Positions 1 through 11,352 of a stretch of DNA of 64,000 nucleotides are shown here, piece by piece. Source of the DNA: Endothia cerciana (lineage: Eukaryota; Ascomycota; Sordariomycetes; Diaporthales; Cryphonectriaceae); the NCBI GenBank assembly GCA_026119935.1, contig JALRMH010000004.1, positions 992,001-1,056,000 on the forward strand, given 5' to 3'. Numbering within the stretch: the first letter of the stretch is position 1; the number at the start of each line of letters is the position of its first letter. A program made the translations under genes and the position numbers. A model generated the notes under the pieces. It saw only the letters and a program-made list of their open reading frames with translations, had not been told where the DNA came from and made no database searches.

Positions 1-1591
1 CCAAGTCTTAGCAAGTAAGTAGCTTTCAACCCTCCGGCTAGTAGGCGACAATACTGGTTGCTGCTTATACATGTGTGGAAAGGAAATGCTCCCGCTTGGT
101 GAACAACCCGCCAACCCCTCGATGCAAAATATAGCCATCATCCATCAAGGCGACAGATACCCCCTCACTCTTCTCAGAATCGAGCAGATCTGCAGGAATA
201 GAGATGCATCAGACCTTTCAGCACGTGTGATGTACTGTACGCCTTGCAAGGGTAGGGACTCTCACAAAAGACCCTTCCTTGGCTGTCCATCTCCTGAGGT
301 CTGTCTCCAATGACGCAATACCCGAAGGTCATCTGAGCACTCTCCAGCTCGGATCGACGTCGTCTCTGCAACCCCCTCCCAGGGCCCGGGCCCAATGCCA
401 ACAGCAGCCATCAGCCTGGAATACAGCAAGAAGCATTTTGCCTGAAATCTTTCTGTAGTACTTCCAACACCGAGAACTGGGCAAGACGTCTCAGCAATGG
501 TGAAGAAGCCCTGCAAGGCGGTGCTCGGAAAAAAAATATCACCATTCGAGTTGACAAGAAAGTCGACAGAACCTATCGACCCGCGTGATGACAGGAGGTC
601 TTTTTGTGCGATGCGTTTTCCCTTTTAGTGACATATAATCTTACACAAGGCCCAATGCATAGAGTAACCGTTTGTGAAGAGCTGAGCGGAGCTGGAGGTG
701 AAGAACAAGTAGACTATGCAAATTTTTGAATTTCGCAGTTCAAGCACAATCTGTACAAGCCGGTAGGATATCTAGTGTCACTCCGAGTAGAGGAATATTG
801 AAGGGGTTTGGTAGGAACTTGGGCGTAGCTCTCTATATGGGCACTGCTCAAACACCAGACTCCGTTCGAAGGTTGTCAGAGGAACGAGTCTGCATAGGTG
901 ACACATCTCTCCTTCCACACGAGATTCGACCAGACCAAACCTGGGCGGACTTTGACTTCTCGGAGAGGCAGTGCAAAAGCACTCACATTTATAGTCGCAC
1001 ACTACTATGGTAATCCACCACAATGACAAAGCTTAGGACAATCAATAGTTGATGCTACACGAGTACTGGGATGATGCTTAGAAAGTAGGTTCTGTGAGAG
1101 TTTGAGCTCCACCCTGCCCGCAAACCGCATGCTTTGCCACTGAATGATGATCTAGGCAAGACGAGGCGGCGAGAAGGAAGCCTCAAGATGACCAATTTAG
1201 CCAGGGATCTTAGCAAATACGCCTATCAAGATCGCGGGAACAGTGCGACAGTCGAATTGGACTTGTGGCTCAGATGAGAGTACGTGCCTGCATTGTGACA
1301 AGAGAAGTTAGACCATAAGGTTCACTCGAGGTTCACCCAGACACTGCTCACTACATGGCTTTCCAGTTGTGGGGACCAAGTGGCTTGAATGCTTCAGAGG
1401 AGCTTGCAATATACAATATACTACCCAGAACCTATCTGATTCCGTGGCTTTGAATCAATTGGACTAAATGAGCTCCGGATTGCCGGAAGCCTTGACCGGC
1501 CTGGGCCCCCATATATCGACCATAGGCCCTCCCCCGGTTCCCGTCTCTCCCTGCCGTCGTCTCCTCGCTGCCTTCACACATGACGCAAGAC
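1..1591. other. Intergenic, no supported gene
   Basis: Only short overlapping ORFs on both strands, without recognisable domains or codon bias. I see no tRNA-like or repeat structure. The stretch lies downstream of the small secreted protein gene that follows. Confidence 0.5.
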
Positions 1592-1903
1592 TCACCCTGT
1601 GCAACTACAAGCACAGGTCTCAACCTGCCCACCAGGCCGCGCGGAACAGCCCTGCCACCGCAGAAACCCGGTGGTTGCTGCGCAGTCCGCCGGAGTCTGG
1701 GCGAGGCAGTCCGCGACGCACTCTCCCGCGGTCCAGCCCGTCTTGCAGCCGCCCGTGTTCCATTTCACCGTGTCCCTCTTAATTCCCAGGCCGAGGCTGC
1801 CCTTATGGCCTTTGAGCTTGGCAACCGGCTTGTTGACGCTGGCTTCGGCAATGCTGGCGAGGGGCCCGATCGTAAGGAGGAGGAGCATGACGATGAGTTG
1901 CAT
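1592..1903 (-). CDS. Small secreted cysteine-rich protein, defensin-like or effector-like candidate
   Basis: Single-exon gene for 103 residues. An in-frame ATG lies 15 codons upstream (1948), but starting at 1903 places a classic signal peptide right at the N-terminus (MQLIVMLLLLTIGPLASIAEA-type hydrophobic core, cleavage expected near residue 21). A short basic spacer then ends in a Lys-Arg dipeptide typical of a Kex2 processing site. Processing there would release a mature peptide of about 60 residues. It has eight cysteines at mature positions 10, 19, 23, 31, 43, 54, 56 and 58, spaced C-x8-C-x3-C-x7-C-x11-C-x10-C-x-C-x-C. The CxxxC followed by CxC pattern resembles cysteine-stabilised alpha-beta (defensin-like) peptides, but that fold is inference. 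Small size, signal peptide and even cysteine number also fit a fungal effector or antimicrobial peptide. I recognise no specific family. Confidence 0.7.
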   Translation of the reverse strand: MQLIVMLLLLTIGPLASIAEASVNKPVAKLKGHKGSLGLGIKRDTVKWNTGGCKTGWTAGECVADCLAQTPADCAATTGFLRWQGCSARPGGQVETCACSCTG

Positions 1904-2069
1904 TTTCTTCAAGGAGGGGGAGGAGTTTAATTTCAGGCTATAGGACAATCCTCGGTGGTGAGGGAAGCTTCGGTGTGATTAGGGGCCGGGTGATTCTGGG
2001 GTTTGGACTCTAGAAAGGATGGTGGAGGCGTCTAGAGTACTGATCACTTGATATCAGACCATCACAAGG

Positions 2070-2077
2070 CTTTTATA
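2070..2077 (-). promoter_or_regulatory. TATA box of the cysteine-rich secreted protein gene
   Basis: On the minus strand this reads TATAAAAG, about 170 bp upstream of the proposed ATG at 1903. It is a good consensus at a plausible distance if the 5' UTR is about 130 bp. Function is inferred from position. Confidence 0.4.
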
Positions 2078-4337
2078 ACGAGAATCCCATCTGCACGCAT
2101 GCCCCTGCCTATCAAGCATCAGCTTGGGCTTGGTGGTGATTCCGTAAGAGCACATAAAACGCTATTGGACATCTGAGTGTTCAGCCCCGACCCGTCACAC
2201 ATCAGCCTCACTTTATCTAGCACATCTCTTCAAGAATGCCTGAGAAGAAAAATGACTACCAATGACCACTCCGAGGCCAACAATACCAAGCAAAGATCAT
2301 TGCACCGCAGTCAGAGCCGAAATATCAGCTCACGCCATTCTACGAACCAGCGGCGGAAAAGCGCCACCTGTGAGATGGGACAAACGCCTCGGGTTGAGTG
2401 CGTACGGTTTACAGTCCGCAGTAACAGCAACTTTTCGCAGAAGGTATGACCGTTCATCAAGTCACATGGGATCTCATGACAAAGAGACCTCGCAGTGTGG
2501 TTAGGGTCTAGATGTAGCATGAAAGTGAGCGTTGCGGTCCTCAACAGAGGGGAAGGCCAGGATGATACCCAAAGCAGCGTTCGCTGAATGGCGAGGCGAT
2601 GAACAAAAGATGAAGCCGGACAAGCTTGATCTACTGTACCATAGAATGTGTCAGGGTAAACGCCCGGGATAGGAAATGCTTAACCAGGAAGAGGTTTGGA
2701 ATCTAGTCCAAGTGGTCGCCTGGATTCCCTGCTTAAGTCCTATGCTGCAGGAACCGGCACGACTGCCCTGTATGCCTCTGGGAATTTTCCGCGGCGGATA
2801 CATTGGCTCTATAGTGGCATTTGCATGTTCCAATGAAGCAGACATTGCTCTGACAGCTGCGATAGGAGTCTCGGCTGTCGTCGGAAGAATCAAGGCATTC
2901 ATCCCAACATAGGACCTGCGACGGCGCTGGGCGAGCTTAGCGGCTCTGCGCACTGTTCGTCTGACGTCTGTTCTAGCTTGGGAGATCGCCCAGGCATCCA
3001 GCCTCGCCATGTGGTTTGTCGGACAGCAAGATCCAGGATTTCTCCATGCTGGTCCCCTCAAGGCGGGCGACAACGTGTGATGATTAGCCGGTTGAAACAA
3101 GGGAAGTTTCCGGGTTGACCCGAGAATGCGGGTGGACGTGCATAAGATCCAGCGCTTGAAACGAAATGGACGACATTTATAACGACATCCGTTCCCAAGT
3201 CCAACACTATTTCAATCTTTCCTCTCCCCACGTCACCAACGACCTTCCAATCTGCACGACAGTCCAAGGACATGCCCCAATTGCTCACCGCCGGAGGCCT
3301 TGTCTCGACGTCCACGGGAGTTGGGGCTCGCATGACACCCTGACCATGGCTAATCACGTCCCTGCCGGGTAGCGACCGCCCCTTGGCACGGCGAGAGATA
3401 TATTGGCCTCTCAGCAGAGCTGGGGCACAAATCACCCTCTGAGGTCTGGCAGATTCGCTGGCTCGCAGGCTGGGCTACTGCAATGACAACCCCACCTCGG
3501 AGGCCAGGGACAGAGCGAGACCGAGCGTGTAGGCGGCTGGCTGTGCTGCCATGACTAGCTCCTGTGGCTCCCGTGTCGTGCGTGTGCGGAGAGTGGAGTC
3601 GAGGGTGGCGTTCTGAGCCGCCAGGTCCAAGAACAAGATGGGCATCTGCAGATTGGCATGCCACCGTGCCTGTTGCTATGCGGCTATTCTTGCTAGCTGA
3701 CCTCCTCTGCACGTCGCTCTCGCTCTTTAGCCTCGTTTCGGCCCTGGACTCTCTAAATGTTGCACCGTTTGGGAGACAAATCCAGGGACATTGCAAGTGA
3801 GGACGACGACTGTTTTTGACCTCGAGATATTGGCATCAAGGTATAAAAGAAAGATCATCTCCCGGCTTGCTGCTCGGGTTTTGATTTTGATCTTGGTCTT
3901 GGGAGGAGATACTGAAAAAAGGGTTGACGCAATTTCCGCTGTCTTACCAAAAAAAACCACACAAAAAACCGCCCCCCCCCCCGGGAGCCTATGCTCCGCT
4001 TCCTTGTATGCACCTTTACACCGACTGCGGGTTACCTCTTATCACATCTCGCAGCGCCTCCTTTTCCCACTCGGCCATTCAACATTCGGGGAACGTGCAG
4101 ACGCCTCAACGCATCTACGCTCCTACACGATCGCCGCGGTATCTGGATCGTCCCAATTGGGCCCCTGCTTCGACTTGTTATCCGTCATCCATCATAAGAA
4201 TCCAGAACAAACCTGCAATGGAGCCCGATCTAACCAAAAGTATCACCCACCACCCTCACCTCTTCCACCTTCATCAACATCCTTCTCAAGCCTCCCACAC
4301 CTCTAGATCAAGCAACAGCCACCACAATAACATCCCT
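2078..4337. other. Intergenic and 5' leader of the CDF transporter
   Basis: ORFs on both strands here lack domains and overlap one another. The last 400 bp before the transporter are pyrimidine- and CA-rich, as in fungal 5' leaders, and hold an 11-C run at 3972-3982 on the sense strand of the transporter gene. Confidence 0.45.
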
Positions 4338-4639
4338 ATGTCCGCCATACGATCGATTCACTCCACCGACGATGCTGCCGCTAGTAGCACCGCCCTCGAC
4401 TCCGAGGAGGTGAAGGGCCACGACGGCCAGGACAACAGCACCCACGCCCGCCATGTCCCTTCCCAGCATGATCAGGACGTCGAGAGCCAGAAGACCGATG
4501 GCAAGCTCCCTCGGGTATCGTTTGAGAGCGATCCCTTCGGGCTGGCGCAGGCTTACAAGACCGAGGAAGAATTGGAGAAGATCAAGGCCAACATGTCTAG
4601 GAAGCGTGATGGCCGGCCATCCTCCTCGCAACAGCAGCA

Positions 4640-4707
<68 letters not shown>

Positions 4708-5819
4708 CTGACAGCACCGCTGCAAAGACCACCTCCTCGCCAGTGGCTAGCATCAGGCAGGGACAGAGCAGCAAGACGCGCTTCCTGCCCGGCTTCGGGC
4801 AGAAGAAGGTCCAGTTCCATAGGGTACAGGGCTTCTACAACCGTCAAAACGAGACCATCGAGCGGCTCCTGAAGCCGGTGGAGGAACACGTCGCCGACGC
4901 CAAGCAGGAGGAGGGCGATGACCACTTGAAGTACAAAATCGCTGTATGGGGCTCCTTCGTCGCCAACATCATCCTGTGCGGCCTACAGCTCTACGGTGCA
5001 ATCACATCTGGCTCCCTCTCTCTCTTCACCACCATGGCCGATGCCATTTTCGACCCCATGTCCAACATAACTCTCATCATCTCAAATCGTGCCGTCAAGC
5101 GCGTCGATCCCTCCCGGTTTCCCTCTGGCAAGGCCCGCCTCGAGACGATCGGCAACATCGTCTTCTGCTTCCTCATGACCTCCGTGTCTCTGATCCTGAT
5201 CGCCTTCTCCTGCAAGGAGCTCGTCAGCCGGGAGGGAGTGGGTGGCACGAACAAGTTCCACTTGCCCTCGGTCATCGCTGTCTGTGTCGCCTTCTGCACC
5301 AAGCTCTTGCTCTTCCTCTACACCTGGGCGCTTAAGGACAAGTACTCTCAGGTCTTCATCCTCTGGCAGGACCACCGTAACGACTTGCTTATCAACGGGT
5401 TCGGTATCCTGACCTCCGTCGGTGGCGCCAAGCTCGCGTGGTGGATCGACCCCATGGGCTCCATCCTGATCTCACTCATTGTGTCTTCGATTTGGCTACG
5501 GACTGCCTTCACGGAGTTTCTGTTGTTGGTCGGCGTCGTCGCCTCCGTCGAGACCCAACAGCTCATCACGTATGTGTGCTGCACGCACAGCCCTGCCATC
5601 AAACAGATCGATACAGTGCGAGTGTACCATTCCGGCCCCAGGCTGATCGCTGAGGTCGACGTGGTGATGGATCCGGACGAGACGCTGCGGGAGACGCACG
5701 ACGTCGCGGAGGACCTGCAGTTCAAGCTGGAGAGTCTGCCGGACATCGAAAGAGCTTACGTCCATGTAGACTATGAGACGACGCACAAGCCGGAGCATGC
5801 TTGGAAGAAGGATCTGTGA
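4338..5819 (+). CDS. Cation diffusion facilitator, Mn-type, with polyglutamine N-terminus
   Basis: Single-exon gene, 493 aa from the ATG at 4338. The frame is open upstream, and an ATG at 4218 with a stronger Kozak context would give 533 aa; the stretch between them looks like leader sequence. A low-complexity cytosolic N-terminus carries 26 consecutive glutamines (4629-4706). A CDF membrane domain of about six helices follows, then the cytosolic ferredoxin-like C-terminal domain. The metal-site motifs are DxxxD in TM2 (DAIFD, codons 5040-5052) and DxxxD in TM5 (DHRND, codons 5370-5382). DxxxD at both places marks the Mn-CDF group (plant MTP8-11-like); Zn-CDFs have HxxxD. Expected role: proton-coupled Mn2+ export into the Golgi, a vesicle or the vacuole. 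Substrate is family knowledge and compartment is inference. Confidence 0.88.
4629..4706 (+). repeat. CAG/CAA repeat encoding 26 glutamines
   Basis: 78 bp of almost pure CAG with CAA at codons 1 and 5, inside the N-terminal tail of the CDF transporter and in frame. Length polymorphism between strains would be expected. Confidence 0.97.
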
Positions 5820-6663
5820 GGGATCGTAGCGTGGGTAGTTTCGGTACATGAATTGCGTTTAGAGCTAAGCGACGAGATGCGTCGGTACATATGTTCCTCT
5901 CAACAAATTACAGCTTGGAAATGCTGATTGACAATCGGCGAAGGCTCTGCGCTATGCAGACGACCGGATGAGCGTGGTGGTGATGTATACCCGCGCTTGA
6001 CTACTTGGCGTGAGTCGCTTCTCAGAAGCCGGCAGTCTGCAAATCGCTGTTCGGAACTTCCTCCGTCTCCGCCACAAGAGTACGAATGTCCAATGGACAC
6101 TTCTTGTTTCAAGCTATCATAATGGCGCCACCTTCCTCGAGACGAGGATTCGAGCGATGCTCTACCACCGCTATGGGAAATGGTGCCCATACTGGAAGAA
6201 GTGGAGAGGTCATACGGCATGAAGTATCTGCCCAACAGGAAGACAACAAGAAGCAGTCATAGGCTTTGGGCGTGCTCTCGACCGTTCCTGGAGTGATGAA
6301 CGATGATCTCTTCTGTGTGGTGTGCCAGTTACAAAGCCCAGTAACAGGCCGCGCCGTTACTGTGCGATCATTGCGAGGAATTACGTGATCGTGAAATTCA
6401 CTGCGGCGAGCCATTGTGACTTCGTGAACGCGATCCGTCATTTGACGGGACCCCGTTGCAGAGGCGGCTGACGGACAGGTGTGACGGCTGTGTATGACGA
6501 TCCAGGACCACCGCCGCTCGCCTCGAGGTACTCAATAACGGTCTCTAGACCTGCAGGACACGGTTCCTCTGGCCAAACTCTGCAGCTGTTGATATCACAT
6601 TCCTCACGCATACATGCCAAGCGACTCAAGGCCTCCCCCTCGCACGATTAGTACCAGAGAGCC
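5820..6663. other. Intergenic between the CDF transporter and the PY-motif protein
   Basis: 3' region of the transporter and promoter of the next gene. Short ORFs here have no recognisable content. Confidence 0.5.
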
Positions 6664-7875
6664 ATGGCAAGTCCCGAAGAAGTCCCGGCCAACCGGCGTC
6701 CAGCACCGCGACTCGTCTTCTCCAGCGATTTCCGCCGTATTTGGTGCCGAACAAGAGACTGTTGGTGGCCCGCCCGGAACATGGACTGCCACCGTTGTCC
6801 GGGTCGATGCCCATTCGTCTGGAAGGATGAAGAAGACCAGAACGGGCTATGGGTGCAGCGTGGCCATATCGAAGACTGCCTGGAATACTTTGCAGAGAAT
6901 ATCCACGGCTGCTGGATGTTAGAGTTCGGGACCAGACCATCACGCGAAGAGGGCGGGCTCGCACGCAGTCCCAACTCTAGATGCATCTTCTGCTGCGAGT
7001 CCCTGGAGATTTTTATCTTCGCTGAGGGTCGTTGTGAGTTCAAGTTCGTCGCCGACCACCACTCTGGACTTCCTCTTCCCCAGTCTCTAACCCGGTTCAT
7101 GGCCTTCAGGATCGGCGGCGGCGACGTAGACAAGATGCTTCACGCATGCTTACTTTATGCCGAGAGAGAGTATCTCGACCAGAGCGTGCCAGAGCTAAAA
7201 GGCGTGGGGGTCACTCTGGGCGTGAGATTGATCGATGACTGCTGGCAAGACGCCCGCATAGGGTTTGAGTTCGAGGTGCGATCAGTGGCCCTGCCCCGAT
7301 ATGAAGGTTATTCTCTGCCGGATTACGACCAGCCCCCGCCATACGAGCATGGGGAAAGCCCGGCTCGCGAGAGCGCGGATGTGTCTGGCCAGCAAACGAA
7401 CACGCGTCGATTGTCGATGTCCCGTTTTTTTCTTCCCTGGAGGAGCCCTCCGGGTGTGTCGTCCGGAACGCCAGCAGATGGCGATGTGGACTCCGGCCTC
7501 AACCGCGTCTCGCGAGGGGCGCGAAGACCTCGTTTTATGTTTGAGGAGGAAGACGAGGAAGGGGAGGGGGCCAACGAAGTAGAAGGACCTGATAGTAACC
7601 CTGTACATGCGTCCCCACGAAGGGACGAGGAACGGGAGCCCACGACCCCCCAGCCGCGGGTGCTACCTCGTTTCTTGAGGCTGTCGCTCTCGCTGTCACC
7701 GACAAGCAGAAGAGCTCGCAATCCAGGCAACGAACCCGTGGGCTCGTATCAGCCACCAGACCTCCCACAGGTGAATGATGGCGAGGATCCCGAGCTTCCT
7801 CATCACCGGACACGCCACGACAGACAGAGAGAGCCAAGGCGGAGCTCAAGGTCAAGTAGGTGGCATCTTTTCTAG
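6664..7875 (+). CDS. Hypothetical protein with Cys/Trp-rich N-terminus and PY motif
   Basis: Single-exon ORF of 403 aa; the ATG has G at -3 and G at +4. I do not recognise the family. The N-terminal 230 residues look globular, with a cysteine/tryptophan-rich start (C-x5-C, then C-x2-C-x3-C within residues 28-50) and further Cys pairs, which could bind metal. After an aromatic linker comes PPPY (residues 224-227), preceded by LPRY- and LPDY-type variants. Such motifs are bound by WW domains of Nedd4/Rsp5 ubiquitin ligases. The C-terminal 170 residues are low-complexity, with acidic and Arg/Ser-rich segments and no predicted membrane span. Ubiquitin-ligase adaptor or substrate is speculation from the PY motif alone. 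Confidence 0.6.
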   Translation: MASPEEVPANRRPAPRLVFSSDFRRIWCRTRDCWWPARNMDCHRCPGRCPFVWKDEEDQNGLWVQRGHIEDCLEYFAENIHGCWMLEFGTRPSREEGGLARSPNSRCIFCCESLEIFIFAEGRCEFKFVADHHSGLPLPQSLTRFMAFRIGGGDVDKMLHACLLYAEREYLDQSVPELKGVGVTLGVRLIDDCWQDARIGFEFEVRSVALPRYEGYSLPDYDQPPPYEHGESPARESADVSGQQTNTRRLSMSRFFLPWRSPPGVSSGTPADGDVDSGLNRVSRGARRPRFMFEEEDEEGEGANEVEGPDSNPVHASPRRDEEREPTTPQPRVLPRFLRLSLSLSPTSRRARNPGNEPVGSYQPPDLPQVNDGEDPELPHHRTRHDRQREPRRSSRSSRWHLF

Positions 7876-9409
7876 TGAGCACATAGGTTCACGTGTCCCA
7901 CAAGCTCGCGAGGGAGAGTCTTCCTCATATAGTACAGAGATTTGGATGGCTGTGCTAGACAGGTGATTCAGCAGGTTATCCAGGTAATGATAATTGTCGT
8001 GCCCAGAATGAGACTTGGACGTGGTGCATTACTGTCAGGAATGACATGGTTGGATCGATACAACAGCGACAGACCATCGCAACCGTACCACAGATCATTC
8101 CTCACTTCTCCCATCCTGATTGCATACAGAGCCAGCCATAATTATACGAGGAACCATGGTAGCTATGAAAAGGTTATCTGTGAAGCTCGTTGACGGAAGC
8201 ACAAAGTCCCAATGAATTGTTCTAACTACCTAGGTAACGAGTAAGCTTAGGAGAGATTTGATATAGGACATACTGCAAAAGGAGTATTTCAGGCTAACCT
8301 ATACTAATGAAGAAGACTTTGTAAGTCTGTTATACTTTACTAAGAAGCAGACAACACGGAGACCGAGGTATTCCACTCATATATCCATCTGCTTATAACT
8401 GATTAGGTCGTTTGTTTCTTAAAAAGAACCCCCTCCCTAAAAAAAATCAAAAAATCACGAAACATCACCTTATTGAGTTCTTGAATGATTACTATCCTCT
8501 CTCGTCTATGCCGTATCACTTCCTCGACTAGCCTCAACATCCAGGATTCAAAACATCTCAACATTCAATAAAAGCTAATCCTCTGGAGAGATCCATCTTG
8601 ATAAGCCTTGAAGTGATAGTTTTGTCATTCTCTCGGATCCAAGACACAACGAAGGGCATGTTGAGGATTTGACTCAAGGTATATGAGTGATTCGCAAGAT
8701 CGCCATGAGGACAAAGGCTGTATCGATACCCTGTGGTTCCACGTGAGGCAACCTGTCAATTTCGACTAACCCGTGCAGATACGATGTTTTTCTTACAAAG
8801 CCCGTGACATTTTGCCGATCCTGTTCAGCCGGACTGTTGATAAGCAGAGCGACTAGAAGGGATGCCTCTTGACAGCGGACAAGATTGGCTGCACACCTGT
8901 TCAGACAATACCGTCAAGACAGGTCAAGTCTGCCGGTGGCAGCGAAAGTGATGGTCATGATACGAAAGCAGACATTGACATACTTCAGAAGGTTCGACAG
9001 CTTCATGCGTGAGAGACGCATACTATACACTCGCAGCTTGCGCGAGCCCATATACCCTCGGTGCACACTCTTCTTGACGATGAGGGTTTCGCAAGAAAAC
9101 GTAATCTCTGCGCTGGGACAACAGCCAGAGCAGCATCAAGTTTGTGCACATGTGAGAGGTAGTCGCCCTCATGTTCTCTACATATGGTCAGCCACACAGC
9201 GTCGAGATACACACGGGACCGATCAGATGAATATTCAAGTACAACCGCATTCCTATGCCCGTAGACGGAAACCCAAAACTAACCCGCAACGCCGACGCAG
9301 AAATCAAGTCTTTCAGCCCTGTCCTGTATGTAAAACTCAAGAAGCATCAAGATGCAGAACGCCAAAACCAAACACGCGCCTCTCCCAAATCTGCCTGGCA
9401 GCCTTCACA
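7876..9409. other. Intergenic, partly AT-rich
   Basis: About 1.5 kb with no supported gene. Positions 8200-8650 are clearly more AT-rich than the flanks and nearly free of long ORFs. The ORFs at 8885-9715 (+) are mostly antisense to the Mid1 gene. Confidence 0.5.
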
Positions 9410-11352
9410 CTACCAAGCAGCAGCCACAGCCACCAAGGCCACACCAGTTGTCAGCAACCAGCTTACTGTCAGCGCCCTCGCATCAGAGTAGAAATGAAAC
9501 GACCCGGGATAATTGCAGGTGACGTTCCCATCATTGCTCCCCATCTTCGTGCCGTAGCTGGTGTTGAATCCCGTGTTCCACGGCCTTGGACAGGTGAACC
9601 CCAACGCGGCGGGACAGCTCTGCACGAGGTCATAGCACAGCTCCTCGCACGGAAGGACCTCCTTGTACGGGCCGGGCTTGATCTTCGAGTCAATCAGAGG
9701 GTTGCGGCTGGTTAGATAACTCAGCTGGTTGTTGAACTGGGCGTATTGGAGCAGTAGGTCCTGGGGTAGGGTGCTGCCGTCCGGGAAGGTGGCGTTCATG
9801 GCACGTGGCTGCAGGAAGGTCTCGGTCGAGGTGAAATCTTCGCAGCGGGGAATGGTCACAGAGCACAGCCAGTCCTTGTAGGCGGCCCGGCAGGTGCTGC
9901 AGTTGCGGACCAGGGAGAACTGCTGTGTATCCTCGACCTCGCAGGGGATCATTGCCATGGACTTGTTGAAGCCGTCGTACAGGGACTCGGCGTAGCTGTC
10001 ATAGAACTGGCCCAGGGCGTCGGTAGTCGGAAACGTCTGGTTATTGCTGGGCACGGCGTAGGCGACTTCGTCGCAGAAGGTGAGGTTGAAAATCAGGGCG
10101 CAGTTGCCATAGCCTGGGATTTGATGTTAGCTGGCCGGCAGTGACATGACTACTCTAAGTATTGAAACTTACTCGACTTGGTCTCGAATTGCGTGGTCCG
10201 GTAGACAGTACCACCACCTCCAACAACATTGGTATCGCTGGAGTTATCCACATTCCTTGCCAGAATGCCGACGTACTTCGAGCTCGAATTCAGCCCACTG
10301 AAGTAGAATTGCTGCTTCGGGAACCCGCCCGCGCCCCGCTTCGTCATCCCCGTCGTCACCTGCGACGTCGTCTGGCCGTTTCTAACCGCCGCAATCTGGG
10401 CATTGTTGTTAAGACCGCAGTAGGAATTCTCCAGGCCGTTGATGGACGGATCAAGGTTGTTCTGCGCAAACATGACATACGGCCGGGTGGCCATGACCTG
10501 CTGCTCGACTTCGAAACTTCGACTCGTCGTCAGGTTCTGCGTCATCAGCAATACCGACGTGGTGTCGCTGTCCACCCAGAAGAGCTCGTCCGAATTTGTG
10601 GCGTTGTAGCTGTGATACCACCCATCCACGGAGCCGGCTATCTGAACATTGTAGATCCCGGAAAAGTTGCTAGACATGTTGCCCGCGGCCACGGCGACGT
10701 AGACAGTATTGGATGTAGTCAGATTGAACATCACAGCTCCTTTCTCGAACGTCCTGACCTCCTGCTGGCTTGAATCGGCGGACGGCCCCGGTGATGTGTT
10801 ATCTGTCGAGCTCGACACGTACAGAGTCAACTGCGGAGGCGTCCCCGTGGTTGTCGAGTTCCCTGAGGGTTGTAAACACGTATTCGCGGACAAGTAGACC
10901 GTCTCGGACGCCCTCTTTGCCAATGTTTCCCCTGCATCTCTTGCCTCCTTTTCTAATAGTTCAGTCTCCCCGCGCAGTTCCAGCGGCCTGTCCTCCTGCC
11001 TGCTCGACAACTGCGAGCTGTCAAACATAAATACCAAGGACTCGCCCGCATTCAAATTCATCTTCGTGGGCACGTTATTCGTCAACGCGATCGTGTCTCG
11101 AGCGACCGGTGCCCTTCCTATTATACCCCTATCGAAGGCGTGGAACTCGGGCTCATACAAGGCGTCTCTCGTCTCCGACCCCGCGTCTCGCAGACCTAGA
11201 TCTATGGTTTCGTCGAGTGATATGGGCGAGCCATGGCTGATCTCCTCTGCGAAGGCGAACTGGGGTTTGAAGAGCGAGAGGTAGAGGATTATGAGGAGGA
11301 CGGTTGCGGTGACAGACGCCGCGAGCCGCGACTGCAGCGGTGAGAGCTGCAT
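9410..11352 (-). CDS. Mid1, regulatory subunit of the high-affinity plasma-membrane/ER calcium channel
   Basis: Two exons, 11352-10173 and 10113-9410, joined across a 59-bp intron (10114-10172; GTAAGT donor, GCTAAC branch site, CAG acceptor), encode 627 aa. The frame continues to an ATG at 11382, but the start at 11352 puts the hydrophobic N-terminal segment (residues about 10-35) at the usual place. The ectodomain is rich in N-x-S/T glycosylation sequons. The junction gives SYGNCALIFNLTFCDEVAY, a Mid1 hallmark. The C-terminal region keeps the cysteine pattern (NCSTCRAAYKDWLCSVTIPRC, then PCEELCYDLVQSCP, then FTCP) and ends in a hydrophobic segment like a GPI or TM tail. In yeast Mid1 partners Cch1 for stress- and pheromone-induced Ca2+ influx. 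Length and architecture fit the family well. Confidence 0.93.

Noticed and set aside
4553..4925. Antisense ORFs with long Leu, Cys or Ser runs opposite the CDF polyglutamine
   Set aside because: They are the other reading frames of the CAG repeat, as are those around 14609-14814 in the RFX gene.
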